In this document: piece after piece, positions 34,788 through 48,955 of the stretch
How the letters are laid out: each line of letters opens with the position of its first letter
How positions within the stretch are numbered: position 1 is the stretch's first letter
The notes under the pieces: model-generated
The model's database searches: none
What the model saw: the letters and a program-made list of their open reading frames with translations, nothing else
What the model was told of the DNA's origin: nothing
NCBI GenBank assembly: GCA_029582265.1
Contig: CM055816.1
Span: forward strand, 27,510,366 to 27,574,365
Direction of reading: 5' to 3'
Length of the DNA: 64,000 nt
DNA from: Zoroaster sp. YZ-2022
Lineage: Eukaryota > Echinodermata > Asteroidea > Forcipulatida > Zoroasteridae
Position numbers and translations under genes: made by a program

Positions 34788-35530
34788 TCATACCAATGAT
34801 GAACATTTCATTTAGTTTTAATGGTTGTTTTTTACAAAAAATTAAGGTTTAGTATAATTTGTTATTATTTTTTGCTATAGTAGTACTGGCATTTCAGTCC
34901 AAGAGAAGGGGTGTATCTGATAACCACCTTTCCAATCCATGTCAGTTAAACAACATTTCACCATCGGTAGACATAACAATGAATTAACATGACGTACATG
35001 TGTACATAATGAACACAATCATGACAATGTCCCCTGGCAATTATGTGTAACCCCTGATTACATACTGTACATATTTGGCAGGAAAGGTGGTGAAAGTGAA
35101 GAGTTTGGGGTAGATTCTTATATTATCAAACATTTTTATTTGGTTTGGACACATGCCTAATGGCCAAATTAATTTGTCTAAAGTGCTTTTATCTTAGGGA
35201 AACAAACAAAAACATTATAAAAAAATATTGAAAAATTCAAGAAGTTACCATGATATAACTTTATGAAACACGAGGGGAGCACCAATTTTTAATAAATTTT
35301 CACAGATTTTCACATACATTTTTCAAGAGATCTAATGTTAACGTGTTACAGGGTTGAAGTTAATGTTCATTATCAAATACCAATGATGAACATTTCATTT
35401 AGTTTTAATGGTTGTTTATTACAAAAAAGTTAAGGTTTAGTTTGCTATAGCAGTACTGGCATTTCAGTCCAAGAGAAGGGGTGTATCTGATAACCACCTT
35501 TCCAATCCATGTCAGTTAAACAACATTTAT
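34788..35530. repeat. Direct repeat pair about 590 bp apart
   Basis: ACCAATGATGAACATTTCAT through GTCAGTTAAACAACATTT (34791-34958) recurs at 35380-35528 with a ~20-bp internal deletion. No coding signal. Confidence 0.85.
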
Positions 35531-37985
35531 TTAACTCTAAGCCCTTACTCCTATTTTCAATCTTAAATCTTTTTTAAAAAGAGGACAGAAACATCTTGCA
35601 ACTTTAGCTATGCAGAGTTGATGCTGGGTGTGATTTTCGACATAATGAAGCACCAGTCATCAGTCAATGGAATTGGTAATTTGGGCCCCTTATACTTTTA
35701 TTGCTTGTTTGCCACTCCCTTCCCTAGTTATTGGATTCTATAGTGCTGCAATGATAGACCAAATAATTTTAGAAAACAAACAAATGTGTTGGTTCATCAC
35801 CAGTGGCAGTACATGCCATCACCAAGAACTTGGGGGGGAGGGGCAGACATTTTATTCCAAAATTACCGATTCCAATGACAACCCCTGAATGCCACCCATT
35901 CTGAACTGTCACTAAATCGTACATACAGAGCGTACATTTATTATAAATGCAGATTGATTCTGTTTTCTTATCAACAAAGGATCATGGTTGGGTTCATTTA
36001 CACTGAAGTCATTTCACTTGTTACATGTGTAAGACCATGCACACTCATTTCTAGATTGGTTACAAGTAGGTTAAACATGTCAACAAAGTGGTTTCAATTG
36101 ATTGTGGGGGAGGGAAGTGTGTAACCACAAAAAGTCAAGTCATGAAACCCAATAGACTGTTAAAATAAATATGTATTTCATTGTTTTATTAGCAATTTAC
36201 AAGCACCCATACAACTCTTTGATTATTTCAATGTCTAAAAATGTATGTACAAAATGGCATCTGATCTTTAGGTTGTAATTCTGTAGTATGGATGCAGCTA
36301 CAGACATTTTGCCAATCATGTGTACAACCTTGAAAATGTGAAAATCAATGTAGAATTTATTTTTAAATTTTATAAATTATTTTTTAATTATTTGCAGTAT
36401 AGGGGAAAACAAAGACAGTTTATAAGCATGTCACAATAAGGAGATGCTTGATGACAGTGACACTATCATTGTCAATTTATCATTATATTTTTGTTATAAA
36501 CTTGACCTGAAAGTGAAGTATAATATAAATAAAGATCACTCTCAGTATATAAACATGCAGTCCATCAATTAAATTAATTTTTGTACTTAATACCAAGAGA
36601 TAAATACCAATGTGGGCTTCATTTAAATCTAGAATTGAAAGGTTTTTTCATAAACAAAATAAAAAGGGCAACCAATTATCAGATTTGATCCAGTAGATAT
36701 AATTACACTTAATTTTGTTTGAATTGGGAATTATTTACTTTTTGACAACTCTTCTGCGGGGGGCAGGGGAAGATGGAAAGCACGGATGCAAGCTTTCTTC
36801 CAACTTCATCATAGTAGTTATAAGCTTGTTTTCTAATGAAAGGCTAATTAGCTGATATCCATACAAGCTTTGAAGACTTGCAGACATCAGCTATTTGACA
36901 TAAGCTGCATTGTTTCTTCTCCACCCAACTACTATACGGCTGTACTTTGAGTAAACTCTGTGGTACCTGATACGTGAACATGAAATGCACAATTATTAGC
37001 TAACTTTCTATTATGTTCCATGTAGGGAAAAATTAATCACAACATGGAAATGGAAATCTCAGGAGTGTAAAGACTCTTCTCTCACAGGGTAACTTTTCCT
37101 TGGTAAAGTTGGAAAAACAAGGAAAGGGGAAATATTTATATGCTCTTCCATGCTTCAGTGTCTTCAGTATTTAAACCCCCAGCTCCCCCAAACAATTTAA
37201 CCCACACTTCCTGCTCTTTGAATTTGCAGCCAAGTTTAATCCAGTTACTATACATGTAGTCCCCTTATACCCTAAATCAACTTTGTGACTTTACATGTAT
37301 GCCCATAATAACGCTGAATAGGTTGATCTGGCTGCCTACAACCCTGGCAAACTATTTTCATATGAGTGATTTTTAATGTTGATTTATCATCTAGCATGCT
37401 TTTTGAAAAGCATGTGTTGGGCTAGTGTCAATATTTAAAATAAAAAACATAGTGTTCCAAGTCACACTTCTTAATTTCTAATTTATTGCTTAAATCTCAC
37501 AGCTTTTCCAAGTTCAACAGCCAATATCTCAAGAACTAAATGACCTATTAGAAAACAAAAAACACAATTGAATTCCTTACATTAATAGCTTGTAATTCTT
37601 GTGAAATGAGTTACCACAAATGCTTTGCCAATGGTCCAATTAGTGGCACACGAAGTAACGATTTTACAAATTTTAAAAGGTCATATCTCATAGCTTCAGT
37701 TTGATGTATAAGTTGACAAATTTGTTATTTTTTCATAATCATGAGGACGTCATATATGACCTTCAAACCACCTAATCTGACCTTTACTTGCTGTCCAAAC
37801 AGGAAGTTCAAATTCAACACATTCTAACGCAAAATTGATATATCTTTTGAATATGAAATTGATATTGTTATTATAAAAGATGATAAACCATTGTACAATA
37901 TAATATTTACATCATCGTTGATAATTTTATTGAACCGGAAGTTGACTCGAACACCCTGTGTTTGTTCAAACAAACACTTAAGCTC
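35531..37985. other. 2.4 kb AT-rich sequence, nothing recognised
   Basis: No coding, RNA or repeat match with the rest of the window was seen. Confidence 0.4.
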
Positions 37986-38494
37986 TAGTTATTATTGTTG
38001 TTGGTTTATTTCAATGAAAAAAACATGGCGGCCATAGAGTCGAATTGCGTTTACATTTAGGCCTACAAAGTTAAGACAACATAAATATTTAAAAACCACT
38101 GTAGAAAATAAATAATATAATAAATAAATAAATTCTTCAGAAGTTAAATTCTTTTAAACTAATTATAATTAAAATTTAAATTTACAAATTAAATAAATTC
38201 TCCAGCATCCCCCGGAAACATTGGTTCCCCAGTGATCCGCCCGTTGATCGATTCTGTCCCTCAAGATACACAGTGTGATCGCTAAAGAAGGTCACATGGT
38301 TTAAAGGGGGCACTGCCAAGAAGGCCCTATACCCTCTTTGACCCCCTAACTCCCCTATTATGCCAACTTAATGCTCTAGCCAGGTATTGCCACCTGCCTC
38401 TCTTAGGCCAAAACAAGTCTCTGGTATGGTGTTCTAAAACGGCCACATGCACATTGCAAGAAGAGTGTGTAAGCGTCGCATTAGGATTCACGCG

Positions 38495-38710
38495 TCGCAC
38501 TAGAAGTGTTGTCGCGTCGCACTAGAAGTGTTGTCGCGTCGCACTAGAAGTGTGTCGCGTCGCACTAGAAGTGTTGTCGCGTCGCACTAGAAGTGTTGTC
38601 GCGTCGCACTAGAAGTGTTGTCGCGTCGCACTAGAAGTGTTGTCGCGTCGCACTAGAAGTGTTGTCGCGTCGCACTAGAAGTGTTGTCACGTCGCACTAG
38701 AAGTGTTAAC
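38495..38710. repeat. 22-bp array GCGTCGCACTAGAAGTGTTGTC, about 10 copies
   Basis: Units differ by single bases. The copy in block A2 (55798-55950) has about 7 units, so unit number changed after the block was duplicated. Confidence 0.95.
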
Positions 38711-39265
38711 CATTGCAGTTTTTTCTCGTATGAAGAGCCGTATGGCGTGACTAAATTTTGACTAATTAATATATGAGACTAAAATAAATGTAAATCCATA
38801 TATTTACTAGAAAAACCAATTATACAAAAGCGGCAACCAGACTGGTTGGCAGCTAGCATGCATACGGTATTAACCATGAATTTTGGGATTTATATTCCTT
38901 TAAAAAAGTCCTCCACAGCCCATACATTATTGTTTTACAGAAAGGTTTTGTTTATGAATTAGTGTTGTAGTTAACAAGATTTTTTGCTAATCCTGTTACA
39001 AATATTTACAACATAAACCTAGTCTCGATCCCAACTACCTACATGGAAGGTGAGCATTCTGAACCACAAGACTACCATGCCACTCGAATTTAGCGGTGAA
39101 TTAAGTACAGAAGAACCTTTGTAAAATTGTATTTATAAAATAATATAAATTATTTAATGCAAAAAATATTGCTCAGGCCTACAGGGTTCACTCGTCCCCA
39201 CCACCCAGGTCCGTATCGAGCGGGGGCAGGGGTATGGTGTGCGACACCCTAATAATTGTTCTCAA

Positions 39266-39318
39266 TAATAATAATAATAATAATAATAACAACAACAAAA
39301 ATAATAATAAAATAAATA

Positions 39319-39350
<32 letters not shown>
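39266..39350. repeat. (AAT)n microsatellite, probable retroposon tail
   Basis: (AAT)n with a few interruptions precedes GAACATTGTAATGCGCCGGT and GACGCTCATGGCGCAGTGAC, which looks like a reversed SINE/LINE 3' end. It is much shorter in block A2 (56498-56515). Confidence 0.85.
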
Positions 39351-40519
39351 ACATTGTAATGCGCCGGTATCTGTCAAAAGAGACGCTCATGGCGCAGTGA
39401 CACATCAGTGTACACAAGAAAACAAAATATATGGTAAGAACAATGCAATATAAAATAACAAGGAACAATGGTTGTAAAAAAGGCCGACTGGCCCTGGTCA
39501 GAATATGCTAGGCAAAGATGATATTCTGACAACAAGGAAAAACCCTGCATACACAACCATGTAAACAAGGTTGATTAGCAAAAAATGTAAACACCGTAGC
39601 GATACTCTTCACATATTAAACAAAAACAAAAGGTATAAATACATCATCATAAAAGTCAATAGTTAAACATAAGTAAATTATACATCAATTTTCAGTCGGC
39701 AAATCAAAGGTACTAGCGCAAGAGTTGGTCCATAATAAATTTTCAGTCAGCAACATTTGTATGTTTTATATACTGATGCCTACTTTCACAACAAACTATT
39801 TTAAAGCAGAACCATACCCTAAATTCATGGTCACACAATAATGTAATTATATGGGGGGTGGCTAGATGAAAGATAATTAAAAGCAAAAAGGACACAAACG
39901 AATTGTACAAATTAGATGATTTTATTTTTATATAAACTTGTTTATTATGTACATGTACAACACTGTCCCAAATATGTCCCACAAGTTGCATTTTGAGATA
40001 ATCAAATTTGTTACACAACTAACTGTATTAGCTATAGGCAGGAACACATTTAAAGTTCATGAGACAATTTATTTCACATAATAAACAACCTGAATGTATT
40101 TTCACTATTGCTGAAGCTTTCATATAGGCTGGAGTTATGCATCAACAAATGCATTATCCTAACAGAAAAGAAATATATTTTACTACAGAAAAGACTTTCC
40201 TACAGTTCATGAGTTCAAAGCTAAAAGTAAGTCTTAATTGTTAACCTGGAGATCCTGGTAATTGTTTTTATTTTCATCTGTTTTTTCTTAAACATGTGAG
40301 TAGACTTTCACGGGTCAGTAAGTCTGACCGAGTTCCACTGACCAGTTTTTGTTACTTTCCTTCTGTTTCTCAGATTTATATTGGATGTTACGAACTTAGA
40401 TTAGTGACTGGATTATTTTAATTTCTTTCTGATTATTGTTTAATTCTGATTATTTTACTTTATTGCATTTCCCACTTTTGTATTGTTGCTGATTCCTCAG
40501 TTATATTAGTTTGCTTACA

Positions 40520-40925
40520 CTTTTATTATTACTGTTTGGACTGATAAAGATAATATTAGTCTGTCATAAAAAAAACTTCAAATTTAATAATTTCATATCT
40601 TTCGTTGACAAATGATTTATATTAATATTCGGTAGTTTTTTTTGTCATTTTATGTGAGATAATTACCGTTACAAGCACAACAATACCGAACAAAAACCGC
40701 TTAAAATTCAATAGTCTGTTCTCAGTAAGAGCTGAAACCTCTCATATAATACGAGCAGACAGCGGGTGGAAAAACGTAATGAAACACTAAATTGGCCTGT
40801 CATCAAGGCTTCGAATTTATTGATTTCATATCTCTCGTTGACAAATGATTGATATAATATTCGGTAGTTTTATTGTCGTTTTATTTTTATAGATAATTAC
40901 CGTTACAAGCACAACAATACCAAAC
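40520..40925. repeat. TGTTTGGACTG module, two units
   Basis: A ~260-bp module (TCTCGTTGACAAATGATT, TATTCGGTAGTTTTATTGTC, TACAAGCACAACAATACC, CTGAAACCTCTCAT) occurs twice here. It recurs at 49147-49590, 52116-52380, 57810-58200, 59550-59995 and 61030-61290. It is a building block of the composite repeat. Confidence 0.9.
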
Positions 40926-41189
40926 AAAAAGAGGCCCTCTATGATAACAAAATTTATAACACAAATACAAAACAGATTCGATTTTTGTCCTTACACCGAC
41001 GTATGAAGCACTGTATACTCGATACTCAATGACAAATACAATAAAATTGAATTATACTTATCTTTAAACTAACAACATATTTAATAATTTAATGATTTAA
41101 ACAGACCCCAGGAGATTGAACTCGCTAAGAAGTCCATGTCATGGATGGCAATCCTACTCAAACATTCCACACCTACCTATATACACTCA

Positions 41190-41265
41190 ACGACGACGCC
41201 GACGATGACGACGCCGACAACGAAAACAACAACGACAACGACGACAACGACAACGAAGAGAAAAT
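41190..41265. repeat. (GAC/AAC)n microsatellite
   Basis: Trinucleotide tract of GAC, GAT and AAC. It lies where block copies at 58465-58545 and 59029-59090 have (CAA)n. The open frame through it is D/N-rich and incidental. Confidence 0.9.
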
Positions 41266-41720
41266 AAACAAATTAAAAATCCTACATATTTCAATTGGGA
41301 ATGTCTGTCTCAGCATCCAGGGGTTCCGGGGGAGTCGGGAGAGGTCCAGAGTCGTGTAGGGGTACTAGGCTAGCTAGGGGTCCTACTTATACCATCCCTC
41401 TCGTCGTCTCTAGAAATCACCATCACTTTTAAACTTTACCCCCTCATCAGACACCACGTAAAGGCACAAACGCATTTGCTTATGGCTTCATGAAAACTAA
41501 TACTAAGTATCATTGGGAGGTCGGGGGAGCCAGGGGGAAGATTAGCGGATAAAGGAGGCAGGCAAAGAGGACAAGTGTCCGTTCATCACCTTGCAATAAA
41601 TTTACCCTATACTTTATATACGTGGACCTCTGTCATAGGCAGTTTCACCCCTTTTTGCTGTACGATGTTTCATTTTCATTTCAGCTACCCTGGATCCATC
41701 CCCGCTTATAAAAGGTGCAT
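41266..41720. repeat. Block B1, shared with 51660-52110 and 59090-59545
   Basis: GAGAAAATAAACAAATTAAA through GGTTCCGGGGGAGTCG and TACCCTGGATCCATCC is present in three copies plus a partial one at 60843-61025. It forms the left flank of the 7.4-kb element. Confidence 0.9.
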
Positions 41721-41734
41721 CCCAATGGGCACAC

Positions 41735-44700
41735 GATGTCTTAAAGACGTCGTTTTACGGTCGTTATCTAGTCGTGTGTACTACAGCGGTCATGACCAAA
41801 AAACGACGTCTTAAAGACGTCTTTCTCCCTATTCGGAACTCATCCCCACCTGCCAAAAAATAACAAAAAACACGACGTCTTTATGACTTCGTTTTACGGT
41901 CGTTATCAAGTCGTGTGTACTACAGCGGCCGTAGCCAAAAAACGACGTCTTAAAGACGTCTTTCTCCCTATCCGAAACTCATCCCCACCCACCAAAAAAC
42001 AACAAAAACGACGTCTTTACGACATCGTTTTACGGTCGTTATCTAGTCGTGTGTCAGTACTACAGCGGTCGTGACCAAAAAATGACGTCTTAAAGACGTT
42101 TTTCTCCCTATTCGGAACTCATCCCCACCTGCCAAAAAATAACAAAAAACACGACGTTTTTATGACGTCGTTTTACGGTCGTTATCAAGTCGTGTGTACT
42201 ACAGCGGCCGTAGCCAAAAAACGACGTCTTAAAGACGTCTTTCTCCCTACCCGAAAACTCATCCCCACCCACCCAAAAAACAACAAAAACAAGACGTCTT
42301 TACGACATCGTTTTACGGGCGTTATCTAGTCGTGTGTACTACAGCGGCCGTGGCCTAAAAACGACGTCTTAAAGACGTCTTTCTCCCTATTCGGAACTCA
42401 TCCCCACCTGCCAAAAAATAACAAAAAACACGACGTCTTTATGACGTCGTTTTACGGTCGTTATCAAGTCGTGTGTACTACAGCGGCTGTAGCCAAAAAA
42501 CGACGTCTTAAAGACGTCTTTCTCCCTACCCGAAAACTCATCCCCACCCACCAAAAAACAACAAAAACACGACGTCTTTACGACATCGTTTTACGGGCGT
42601 TATCTAGTCGTGTACTACAGCGGTCATGACCAAAAAACGACGTCTTAAAGACGTCTTTCTCCCTATTCGGAACTCATCCCCACCTGCCAAAAAATAACAA
42701 AAAACACGACGTCTTTATGACTTCGTTTTACGGTCGTTATCAAGTCGTGTGTACTACAGCGGCCGTAGCCAAAAAACGACGTCTTAAAGACGTCTTTCTC
42801 CCTACCCGAAACTCATCCCCACTCACCAAAAAACAACAAAACGACGTCAAGTAAGACTAATTGCGGTGACACCATGTGGAATCTCAATTGAGTAGTAATT
42901 AGTTCTGAAAAGAACTGGGGGTAAGTAAGACTAATTGCGGTGACACCATGTGGACGTCTTTACGACATCGTTTTACGGTCGTTATCTAGTCGTGTGTCAG
43001 TACTACAGCGGTCGTGACCAAAAAATTACGTCTTAAAGACGTTTTTCTCCCTATTCGGAACTCATCCCCACCTGCCCAAAAATAACAAAAAATACGACGT
43101 CTTTATGACGTCGTTTTACGGTCGTTATCAAGTCGTGTGTACTACAGCGGCTGTAGCCAAAAAACGACGTCTTAAAGACGTCTTTCTCCCTACCCGAAAA
43201 CTCATCCCCACCCACCAAAAAACAACAAAAACACGACGTCTTTACGACATCGTTTTACGGGCGTTATCTAGTCGTGTGTACTACAGCGGTCATGACCAAA
43301 AAACGACGTCTTAAAGACGTCTTTCTCCCTATTCGGAACTCATCCCCACCTGCCAAAAAATAACAAAAAACACGACGTCTTTATGACTTCGTTTTACGGT
43401 CGTTATCAAGTCGTGTGTACTACAGCGGCCGTAGCAAAAAAACGACGTCTTAAAGACGTCTTTCTCCCTACCCGAAACTCATCCCCACTCACCAAAAAAC
43501 AACAAAAACGACGTCAAGTAAGACTAATTGCGGTGACACCATGTGGAATCTCAATTGAGTAGTAATTAGTTCTGAAAAGAACTGGGGGTAAGTAAGACTA
43601 ATTGCGGTGACACCATGTGGACGTCTTTACGACATCGTTTTACGGTCGTTATCTAGTCGTGTGTCAGTACTACAGCGGTCGTGACCAAAAAATTACGTCT
43701 TAAAGACGTTTTTCTCCCTATTCGGAACTCATCCCCACCTGCCAAAAAATAACAAAAAATACGACGTCTTTATGACGTCGTTTTACGGTCGTTATCAAGT
43801 CGTGTGTACTACAGCGGCTGTAGCCAAAAAAAGACGTCTTAAAGACGTCTTTCTCCCTACCCGAAAACTCATCCCCACCCACCAAAAAACAACAAAAACA
43901 CGACGTCTTTACGACATCGTTTTACGGGCGTTATCTAGTCGTGTGTACTACAGCGGTCATGACCAAAAAACGACGTCTTAAAGACGTCTTTCTCCCTATT
44001 CGGAACTCATCCCCACCTGCCAAAAAATAACAAAAAACACGACGTCTTTATGACTTCGTTTTACGGTCGTTATCAAGTCGTGTGTACTACAGCGGCCGTA
44101 GCCAAAAAACGACGTCTTAAAGACGTCTTTCTCCCTACCCGAAACTCATCCCCACTCACCAAAAAACAACAAAAACGACGTCAAGTAAGACTAATTGCGG
44201 TGACACCATGTGGAATCTCAATTGAGTAGTAATTAGTTCTGAAAAGAACTGGGGGTAAGTAAGACTAATTGCGGTGACACCATGTGGACGTCTTTACGAC
44301 ATCGTTTTACGGTCGTTATCTAGTCGTGTGTCAGTACTACAGCGGTCGTGACCCAAAAATTACGTCTTAAAGACGTTTTTCTCCCTATTCGGAACTCATC
44401 CCCACCTGCCAAAAAATAACAAAAAATACGACGTCTTTATGACGTCGTTTTACGGTCGTTATCAAGTCGTGTGTACTACAGCGGCTGTAGCCAAAAAACG
44501 ACGTCTTAAAGACGTCTTTCTCCCTACCCGAAAACTCATCCCCACCCACCAAAAAACAACAAAAACACGACGTCTTTACGACATCGTTTTACGGGCGTTA
44601 TCTAGTCGTGTGTACTACAGCGGTCATGACCAAAAAACGACGTCTTAAAGACGTCTTTCTCCCTATTCGGAACTCATCCCCACCTGCCAAAAAATAACAA

Positions 44701-47700
44701 AAAACACGACGTCTTTATGACTTCGTTTTACGGTCGTTATCAAGTCGTGTGTACTACAGCGGCCGTAGCCAAAAAACGACGTCTTAAAGACGTCTTTCTC
44801 CCTACCCGAAACTCATCCCCACTCACCAAAAAACAACAAAAACGACGTCAAGTAAGACTAATTGCGGTGACACCATGTGGAATCTCAATTGAGTAGTAAT
44901 TAGTTCTGAAAAGAACTGGGGGTAAGTAAGACTAATTGCGGTGACACCATGTGGACGTCTTTACGACATCGTTTTACGGTCGTTATCTAGTCGTGTGTCA
45001 GTACTACAGCGGTCGTGACCAAAAAATTACGTCTTAAAGACGTTTTTCTCCCTATTCGGAACTCATCCCCACCTGCCCAAAAATAACAAAAAATACGACG
45101 TCTTTATGACGTCGTTTTACGGTCGTTATCAAGTCGTGTGTACTACAGCGGCTGTAGCCAAAAAACGACGTCTTAAAGACGTCTTTCTCCCTACCCGAAA
45201 ACTCATCCCCACCCACCAAAAAACAACAAAAACACGACGTCTTTACGACATCGTTTTACGGGCGTTATCTAGTCGTGTGTACTACAGCGGTCATGACCAA
45301 AAAACGACGTCTTAAAGACGTCTTTCTCCCTATTCGGAACTCATCCCCACCTGCCAAAAAATAACAAAAAACACGACGTCTTTATGACTTCGTTTTACGG
45401 TCGTTATCAAGTCGTGTACTACAGCGGCCGTAGCAAAAACGACGTCTTAAAGACGTCTTTCTCCCTACCGAAACTCATCCCCACTCACCAAAAACAACAA
45501 AACGACGTCAAGTAAGACTAATTGCGGTGACACCATGTGGAATCTCAATTGAGTAGTAATTAGTTCTGAAAAGAACTGGGGGTAAGTAAGACTAATTGCG
45601 GTGACACCATGTGGACGTCTTTACGACATCGTTTTACGGTCGTTATCTAGTCGTGTGTCAGTACTACAGCGGTCGTGACCAAAAAATTACGTCTTAAAGA
45701 CGTTTTTCTCCCTATTCGGAACTCATCCCCACCTGCCAAAAAATAACAAAAAATACGACGTCTTTATGACGTCGTTTTACGGTCGTTATCAAGTCGTGTG
45801 TACTACAGCGGATGTAGCCAAAAAAAGACGTCTTAAAGACGTCTTTCTCCCTACCCGAAAACTCATCCCCACCCACCAAAAAACAACAAAAACACGACGT
45901 CTTTACGACATCGTTTTACGGGCGTTATCTAGTCGTGTGTACTACAGCGGTCATGACCAAAAAACGACGTCTTAAAGACGTCTTTCTCCCTATTCGGAAC
46001 TCATCCCCACCTGCCAAAAAATAACAAAAAACACGACGTCTTTATGACTTCGTTTTACGGTCGTTATCAAGTCGTGTGTACTACAGCGGCCGTAGCCAAA
46101 AACGACGTCTTAAAGACGTCTTTCCCTACCGAAACTCATCCCCACTCACCAAAACAACAAAAACGACGTCAAGTAAGACTAATTGCGGTGACACCATGTG
46201 GAATCTCAATTGAGTAGTAATTAGTTCTGAAAAGAACTGGGGGTAAGTAAGACTAATTGCGGTGACACCATGTGGACGTCTTTACGACATCGTTTTACGG
46301 TCGTTATCTAGTCGTGTGTCAGTACTACAGCGGTCGTGACCCAAAAATTACGTCTTAAAGACGTTTTTCTCCCTATTCGGAACTCATCCCACCTGCCAAA
46401 AAATAACAAAAAATACGACGTCTTTATGACGTCGTTTTACGGTCGTTATCAAGTCGTGTGTACTACAGCGGCTGTAGCCAAAAAACGACGTCTTAAAGAC
46501 GTCTTTCTCCCTACCCGAAAACACAACCCCCCCCACCAAAAACCACAAAAAACACGACGTCTTTACGACATCGTTTTACGGGCGTTATCTAGTCGTGTGT
46601 ACTACAGCGGTCATGACCAAAAACGACGTCTTAAAGACGTCTTTCTCCCTATTCGGAACTCATCCCCACCTGCCAAAAAATAACAAAAAACACGACGTCT
46701 TTATGACTTCGTTTTACGGTCGTTATCAAGTCGTGTGTACTACAGCGGCCGTAGCCAAAAAACGACGTCTTAAAGACGTCTTTCTCCCTACCCGAAACTC
46801 ATCCCCACTCACCAAAAAACAACAAAAACGACGTCAAGTAAGACTAATTGCGGTGACACCATGTGGAATCTCAATTGAGTAGTAATTAGTTCTGAAAAGA
46901 ACTGGGGGTAAGTAAGACTAATTGCGGTGACACCATGTGGACGTCTTTACGACATCGTTTTACGGTCGTTATCTAGTCGTGTGTCAGTACTACAGCGGTC
47001 GTGACCAAAAAATTACGTCTTAAAGACGTTTTTCCCTATTCGAACTCATCCCCACCTGCCAAAAATAACAAAAATACGACGTCTTTATGACGTCGTTTTA
47101 CGGTCGTTATCAAGTCGTGTGTACTACAGCGGCTGTAGTTAAAAACGACGTCTTAAAGACGTCTTTCTCCCTACCCGAAAACTCATCCCCACCCACCAAA
47201 AAACAACAAAAACACGACGTCTTTACGACATCGTTTTACGGGCGTTATCTAGTCGTGTGTACTACAGCGGTCATGACCAAAAAACGACGTCTTAAAGACG
47301 TCTTTCTCCCTATTCGGAACTCATCCCCACCTGCCAAAAAATAACAAAAAACACGACGTCTTTATGACTTCGTTTTACGGTCGTTATCAAGTCGTGTGTA
47401 CTACAGCGGCCGTAGCCAAAAAACGACGTCTTAAAGACGTCTTTCTCCCTACCCGAAACTCATCCCCACTCACCAAAAAACAACAAAAACGACGTCAAGT
47501 AAGACTAATTGCGGTGACACCATGTGGAATCTCAATTGAGTAGTAATTAGTTCTGAAAAGAACTGGGGGTAAGTAAGACTAATTGCGGTGACACCATGTG
47601 GACGTCTTTACGACATCGTTTTACGGTCGTTATCTAGTCGTGTGTCAGTACTACAGCGGTCGTGACCAAAAAATTACGTCTTAAAGACGTTTTTCTCCCT

Positions 47701-48290
47701 ATTCGGAACTCATCCCCACCTGCCAAAAAATAACAAAAAATACGACGTCTTTATGACGTCGTTTTACGGTCGTTATCAAGTCGTGTGTACTACAGCGGCT
47801 GTAGCCAAAAAACGACGTCTTAAAGACGTCTTTCTCCCTACCCGAAAACTCATCCCCACCCACCAAAAAACAACAAAAACACGACGTCTTTACGACATCG
47901 TTTTACGGGCGTTATCTAGTCGTGTGTACTACAGCGGTCATGACCAAAAAACGACGTCTTAAAGACGTCTTTCTCCCTATTCGGAACTCATCCCCACCTG
48001 CCAAAAAATAACAAAAAACACGACGTCTTTATGACTTCGTTTTACGGTCGTTATCAAGTCGTGTGTACTACAGCGGCCGTAGCCAAAAAACGACGTCTTA
48101 AAGACGTCTTTCTCCCTACCCGAAACTCATCCCCACTCACCAAAAAACAACAAAAACGACGTCTTTACGACATCGTTTTACGGTCGTTATCTAGTCGTGT
48201 GTCAGTACTACAGCGGTCGTGACCAAAAAATTACGTCTTAAAGACGTTTTTCTCCCTACCTGAAAATTCATCCCCACCCGCCAAAAAACG
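41735..48290. repeat. ~667-bp higher-order satellite inside the 7.4-kb element
   Basis: Basic subunits of roughly 130 bp contain CGTTTTACGGTCGTTATC, GTGTACTACAGCGG, ACGTCTTAAAGACGTC and a C/A-rich spacer. From about 42840 they are organised in ~667-bp units: equivalent positions 43105, 43772, 44439 and 45106 are exactly 667 apart, and the next is 660. Each unit ends with a ~110-bp segment holding AAGTAAGACTAATTGCGGTG twice (near 42850, 43515, 44182, 44849, 45508, 46168, 46836, 47496). The repeated ~69-codon frames are satellite by-products. Confidence 0.95.
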
Positions 48291-48955
48291 TAATTTTACG
48301 CCAAAAAGTTTGTAAATTCTCCGGTGAATTACCGTAATCATCCCTTTCTCATTGTTTTACTGCCGAAACCCATATTATGGCCGCTCCCATTGCACTCTGG
48401 GATATATCCAATATGTAAATGATCTTGACCTTACTTTGACATAGCTTTGCGCACGAATCATTTCCAATGTTTAAATATGTAAAAATGGGTGATTTAAGGT
48501 CATTTTCAAATAATTTATTGTTAATTTTATGATTAAAAAGGTAAGATTTTGATGTTCTCTTCTATGTTTATGTAAAAAGTACATTCAAAAAAGTACATTT
48601 AAATATTGAAATACAGATTATAATTGCATGCCACCATGACTAAAAAGAGTTTCGAAAAGACAGTATATAATTTATAAAGGATACATGTTCTGTACATTAG
48701 TAACTGGAGAGGATCAGGAGTGGTTGAAAAAAAGAAACGGACTACGTGTACGTGAAGCTAAGTGTAAAACATTGTGTACAATAAACAGTTGCATTGATTA
48801 ATTCCAGCATCTGAATGCAGATCCATCCCATAGCAGATGCAGCGTTCCATCCATACATAAATCACGTTAAATGTACGGCACAATTTGTAAAACTTCCACC
48901 GTAAAATTTACGGTGCTCTACCTGGCAGCTATAGGGTACCAGGAATTTGTTTACA
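48291..48955. other. Unique right interior of the 7.4-kb element
   Basis: About 0.66 kb of AT-rich non-satellite sequence without a recognisable product. It is followed by inverted ACGTC words (49025 GACGTCGTTTAGTCGTC) leading to the right terminus. Confidence 0.5.

Larger units (their letters stand above)
37988..41185. repeat. 3.2-kb block A1, duplicated at 55297-58468
   Basis: Collinear from TATTGTTGTTGGTTTATTTC to CCCAGGAGATTGAACTCGCT and the following CACCTAC, with a low percentage of substitutions and small indels. It includes the 22-bp array, the (AAT)n tract and the TGTTTGGACTG module. Contents look like old transposon sequence; no gene. Confidence 0.92.

Noticed and set aside
41141..41359. 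Acidic D/N-rich small protein
   Set aside because: It is a translation of a (GAC/AAC)n microsatellite; the sister blocks have (CAA)n there.
42441..48222. Family of ~69-residue proteins beginning MTSFYGRYQVVC
   Set aside because: The frames repeat with the 667-bp satellite unit inside a transposon and have no recognisable domain.
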